Below, piece after piece: positions 20,654-21,699 of a DNA stretch of 21,699 nucleotides. Under the pieces are notes generated by a model, which was given only the letters and a program-made list of their open reading frames with translations, made no database searches and was not told the origin of the DNA. Every line of letters starts with the position of its first letter. Position 1 is the stretch's first letter. The translations under genes were made by a program, and so were the position numbers. The stretch comes from Syntrophopropionicum sp964397525 (lineage in GTDB: Bacteria > Bacillota > Desulfotomaculia > Desulfotomaculales > Pelotomaculaceae), in the NCBI GenBank assembly GCA_964397525.1, contig CAYNIY010000027.1, positions 1-21,699 on the forward strand, in the 5' to 3' direction.

Positions 20654-21424
20654 ATGAAACTTACTGTACTGGGCTGCTGGGCCCCCTATCCCAGGGCGGG
20701 CGGGGCTTGCTCAGGCTACCTGATCCAGGAAGCCGGTCTGAATATTCTACTGGAAGCCGGCAATGGGAGCCTGAGCAAGCTGATGAGCATCATTGACTTC
20801 CGCCTGCTGGACGCGGTAATTGTCACGCACCTGCACCATGACCATTATGCCGATCTTTTCGTCCTCCGTTATGCTATTGAGGGAGCCAGGCGGGACGGCA
20901 GCCGCAGCGGTCCTTTAAAACTATTTGTGCCCGGTGAACCGGTGGGTGAGTACAATATTCTGGCCGGGTATGATCAAGCTTTTACAACAACACCAATTGA
21001 AAACCTGCCCCGTGAGCCCCTGGAAAATGATATTGAGGTCTGCCGCCTTGATATCGAGGGTTTGAACTTTCGCTTCGCGCCGATCAAACATCCTATGCCA
21101 GGGTATTCAGTAGCTGTCGGCGGGCCCGGCAGGCTGGTTTTTTCCAGCGATACCGCCCCCACGAAAACCATTGCTGCGCTGGCCCGGAACGCCGGCCTTT
21201 TCCTGTGTGAGGCCAGCGGGCAGGACAGTGATGCCGATGTCATGAAAGACATCCATCTGACTGCGGGCCAGGCCGGAGAAATTGCCAGAAAAGCAGGCGC
21301 CAGGAGGCTTTTGCTTACTCACTTCTGGCCGGAATACGATCCCGCCATGCTGGGCAGGCAGGCGGAGGAGACCTTTAAAAAACGCGTTGAACTGGCCAGG
21401 GAAGGAGAGGCCTACCTGGTTTAG
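20654..21424 (+). CDS. Metallo-beta-lactamase-fold hydrolase (RNase Z/YhfI-like)
   Basis: This 256-aa cytoplasmic MBL-fold protein has the metal motif THLHHDH (H59, H61, D63, H64). Further likely ligands are KHPMPGY (His, about 147), SSDTAP (Asp, about 166) and LTHFWPEY (His, about 220). The N-terminus LTVLGCWAPYPRAGGACSGYL resembles the RNase Z-like/YhfI branch. It lacks the long RNase Z exosite arm, so a generic phosphodiesterase or hydrolase is likely. ATG 20654 follows GGAGG at 7 nt spacing; the longer reading from 20606 overlaps the activase gene. It lies 22 bp after the activase and 26 bp before rph, so it may link the two as one operon. Confidence 0.85.
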   Translation: MKLTVLGCWAPYPRAGGACSGYLIQEAGLNILLEAGNGSLSKLMSIIDFRLLDAVIVTHLHHDHYADLFVLRYAIEGARRDGSRSGPLKLFVPGEPVGEYNILAGYDQAFTTTPIENLPREPLENDIEVCRLDIEGLNFRFAPIKHPMPGYSVAVGGPGRLVFSSDTAPTKTIAALARNAGLFLCEASGQDSDADVMKDIHLTAGQAGEIARKAGARRLLLTHFWPEYDPAMLGRQAEETFKKRVELAREGEAYLV

Positions 21425-21450
21425 GATTGACATAGGAGAGGAGACAACGT

Positions 21451-21699
21451 ATGCAGAGAGTTGACGGCAGACAGCCGGAGAACCTGCGGCCGGTCAAGAT
21501 AACCAGGAATTATACCAAGCATGCCGAAGGTTCGGTTTTGATAGAAGTTGGAGATACAAAAGTGATCTGCACCGCCACGGTAGAAGAAAGACCGCCCCTG
21601 TTTTTAAAAGGTACGGGCAAGGGCTGGGTAACTGCGGAATACGGGATGCTGCCACGTGCCACCGGCGTCAGGATGCAAAGAGAGGCCGCCAGGGGTAAG
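21451..21699 (+). CDS. rph: Ribonuclease PH, N-terminal part (runs off window)
   Basis: The first 83 residues of RNase PH, the phosphorolytic 3'-5' exoribonuclease that trims tRNA 3' ends, are present. The sequence has the family start RVDGRQPENLRPVKITRNY, then GSVLIEVGDTKVICTATVEE and GWVTAEYGMLPRAT. The last readable residues, REAARGK, lead into the phosphate- and RNA-binding region. The reading is open to the last base, so the gene is cut by the window edge and not broken. The ATG has GGAGAGGAG 7 nt upstream. In related Firmicutes an XTP pyrophosphatase gene often follows rph; that cannot be checked here. Confidence 0.96.
   Translation, partial: MQRVDGRQPENLRPVKITRNYTKHAEGSVLIEVGDTKVICTATVEERPPLFLKGTGKGWVTAEYGMLPRATGVRMQREAARGK

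Overview
The window is a chromosomal segment of moderate GC content. It most likely comes from a spore-forming anaerobic member of the Firmicutes, and the Desulfotomaculum/Pelotomaculum (Peptococcaceae) type of Clostridia fits best. Supporting signs are a Spo0F-type sporulation response regulator behind a sigma-H-like promoter with Spo0A boxes, an EndoA (MazF) toxin-antitoxin pair of the Bacillus/Clostridia type, frequent GTG and TTG starts with strong GGAGG ribosome binding sites, and an ATP-driven 2-hydroxyacyl-CoA dehydratase-type enzyme with its activase. The genus is an inference. Most of the window is ordinary housekeeping sequence. I see no CRISPR array, prophage or transposase gene.

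Layout. 1-848: tail of ilvN, then the EndoAI/EndoA antitoxin-toxin pair. 950-4236: a GlgX-type glycogen debranching enzyme and a metal-dependent amidohydrolase. 4262-4833: spo0F with its control region and terminator. 4957-6620: tsaE-tsaB-rimI, for the tRNA t6A modification and protein acetylation, without tsaD. 6638-7144 (minus): a small membrane protein. 7330-10684: an ECF sigma factor, a zinc-finger anti-sigma factor with a large extracytoplasmic part, and an ABC-2 exporter. This locus is interrupted by a 100-N assembly gap that removed the start of the ATPase gene. 10687-10768: a very long perfect hairpin. 10827-10901: tRNA-Arg(CCG) with its own promoter and terminator.

10993-14067 is the least understood part. 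Two clearly paralogous two-TM proteins of unknown function lie on opposite strands and bracket a membrane-anchored PilZ (c-di-GMP receptor) protein with a C-terminal zinc ribbon, and a small cupin. 14189-16855 looks like a three-gene operon: an unrecognised 305-aa protein, a mini SCP-2 protein and an APC-family permease. 17016-18746 is a secreted SH3b3-AMIN-Amidase_3 cell-wall amidase. 18872-20631 encodes a single-subunit HgdB-like iron-sulfur protein translationally coupled to its ATP-dependent activase. It is followed by a metallo-beta-lactamase-fold hydrolase and the 5' part of rph (RNase PH), which runs off the window.

Candidates for new biology are the paralogous membrane protein/PilZ/cupin cluster, the orphan dehydratase-activase pair of unknown substrate, the unknown-SCP2-permease operon, and a probable second translation start inside the anti-sigma gene. 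Regulatory structure is rich: sigma-H and 0A-box signals at spo0F, overlapping divergent promoters with an inverted repeat at the ECF locus, and palindromes upstream of the PilZ gene and the 14189 operon. All functional calls come from reading motifs by eye; no database search was run.
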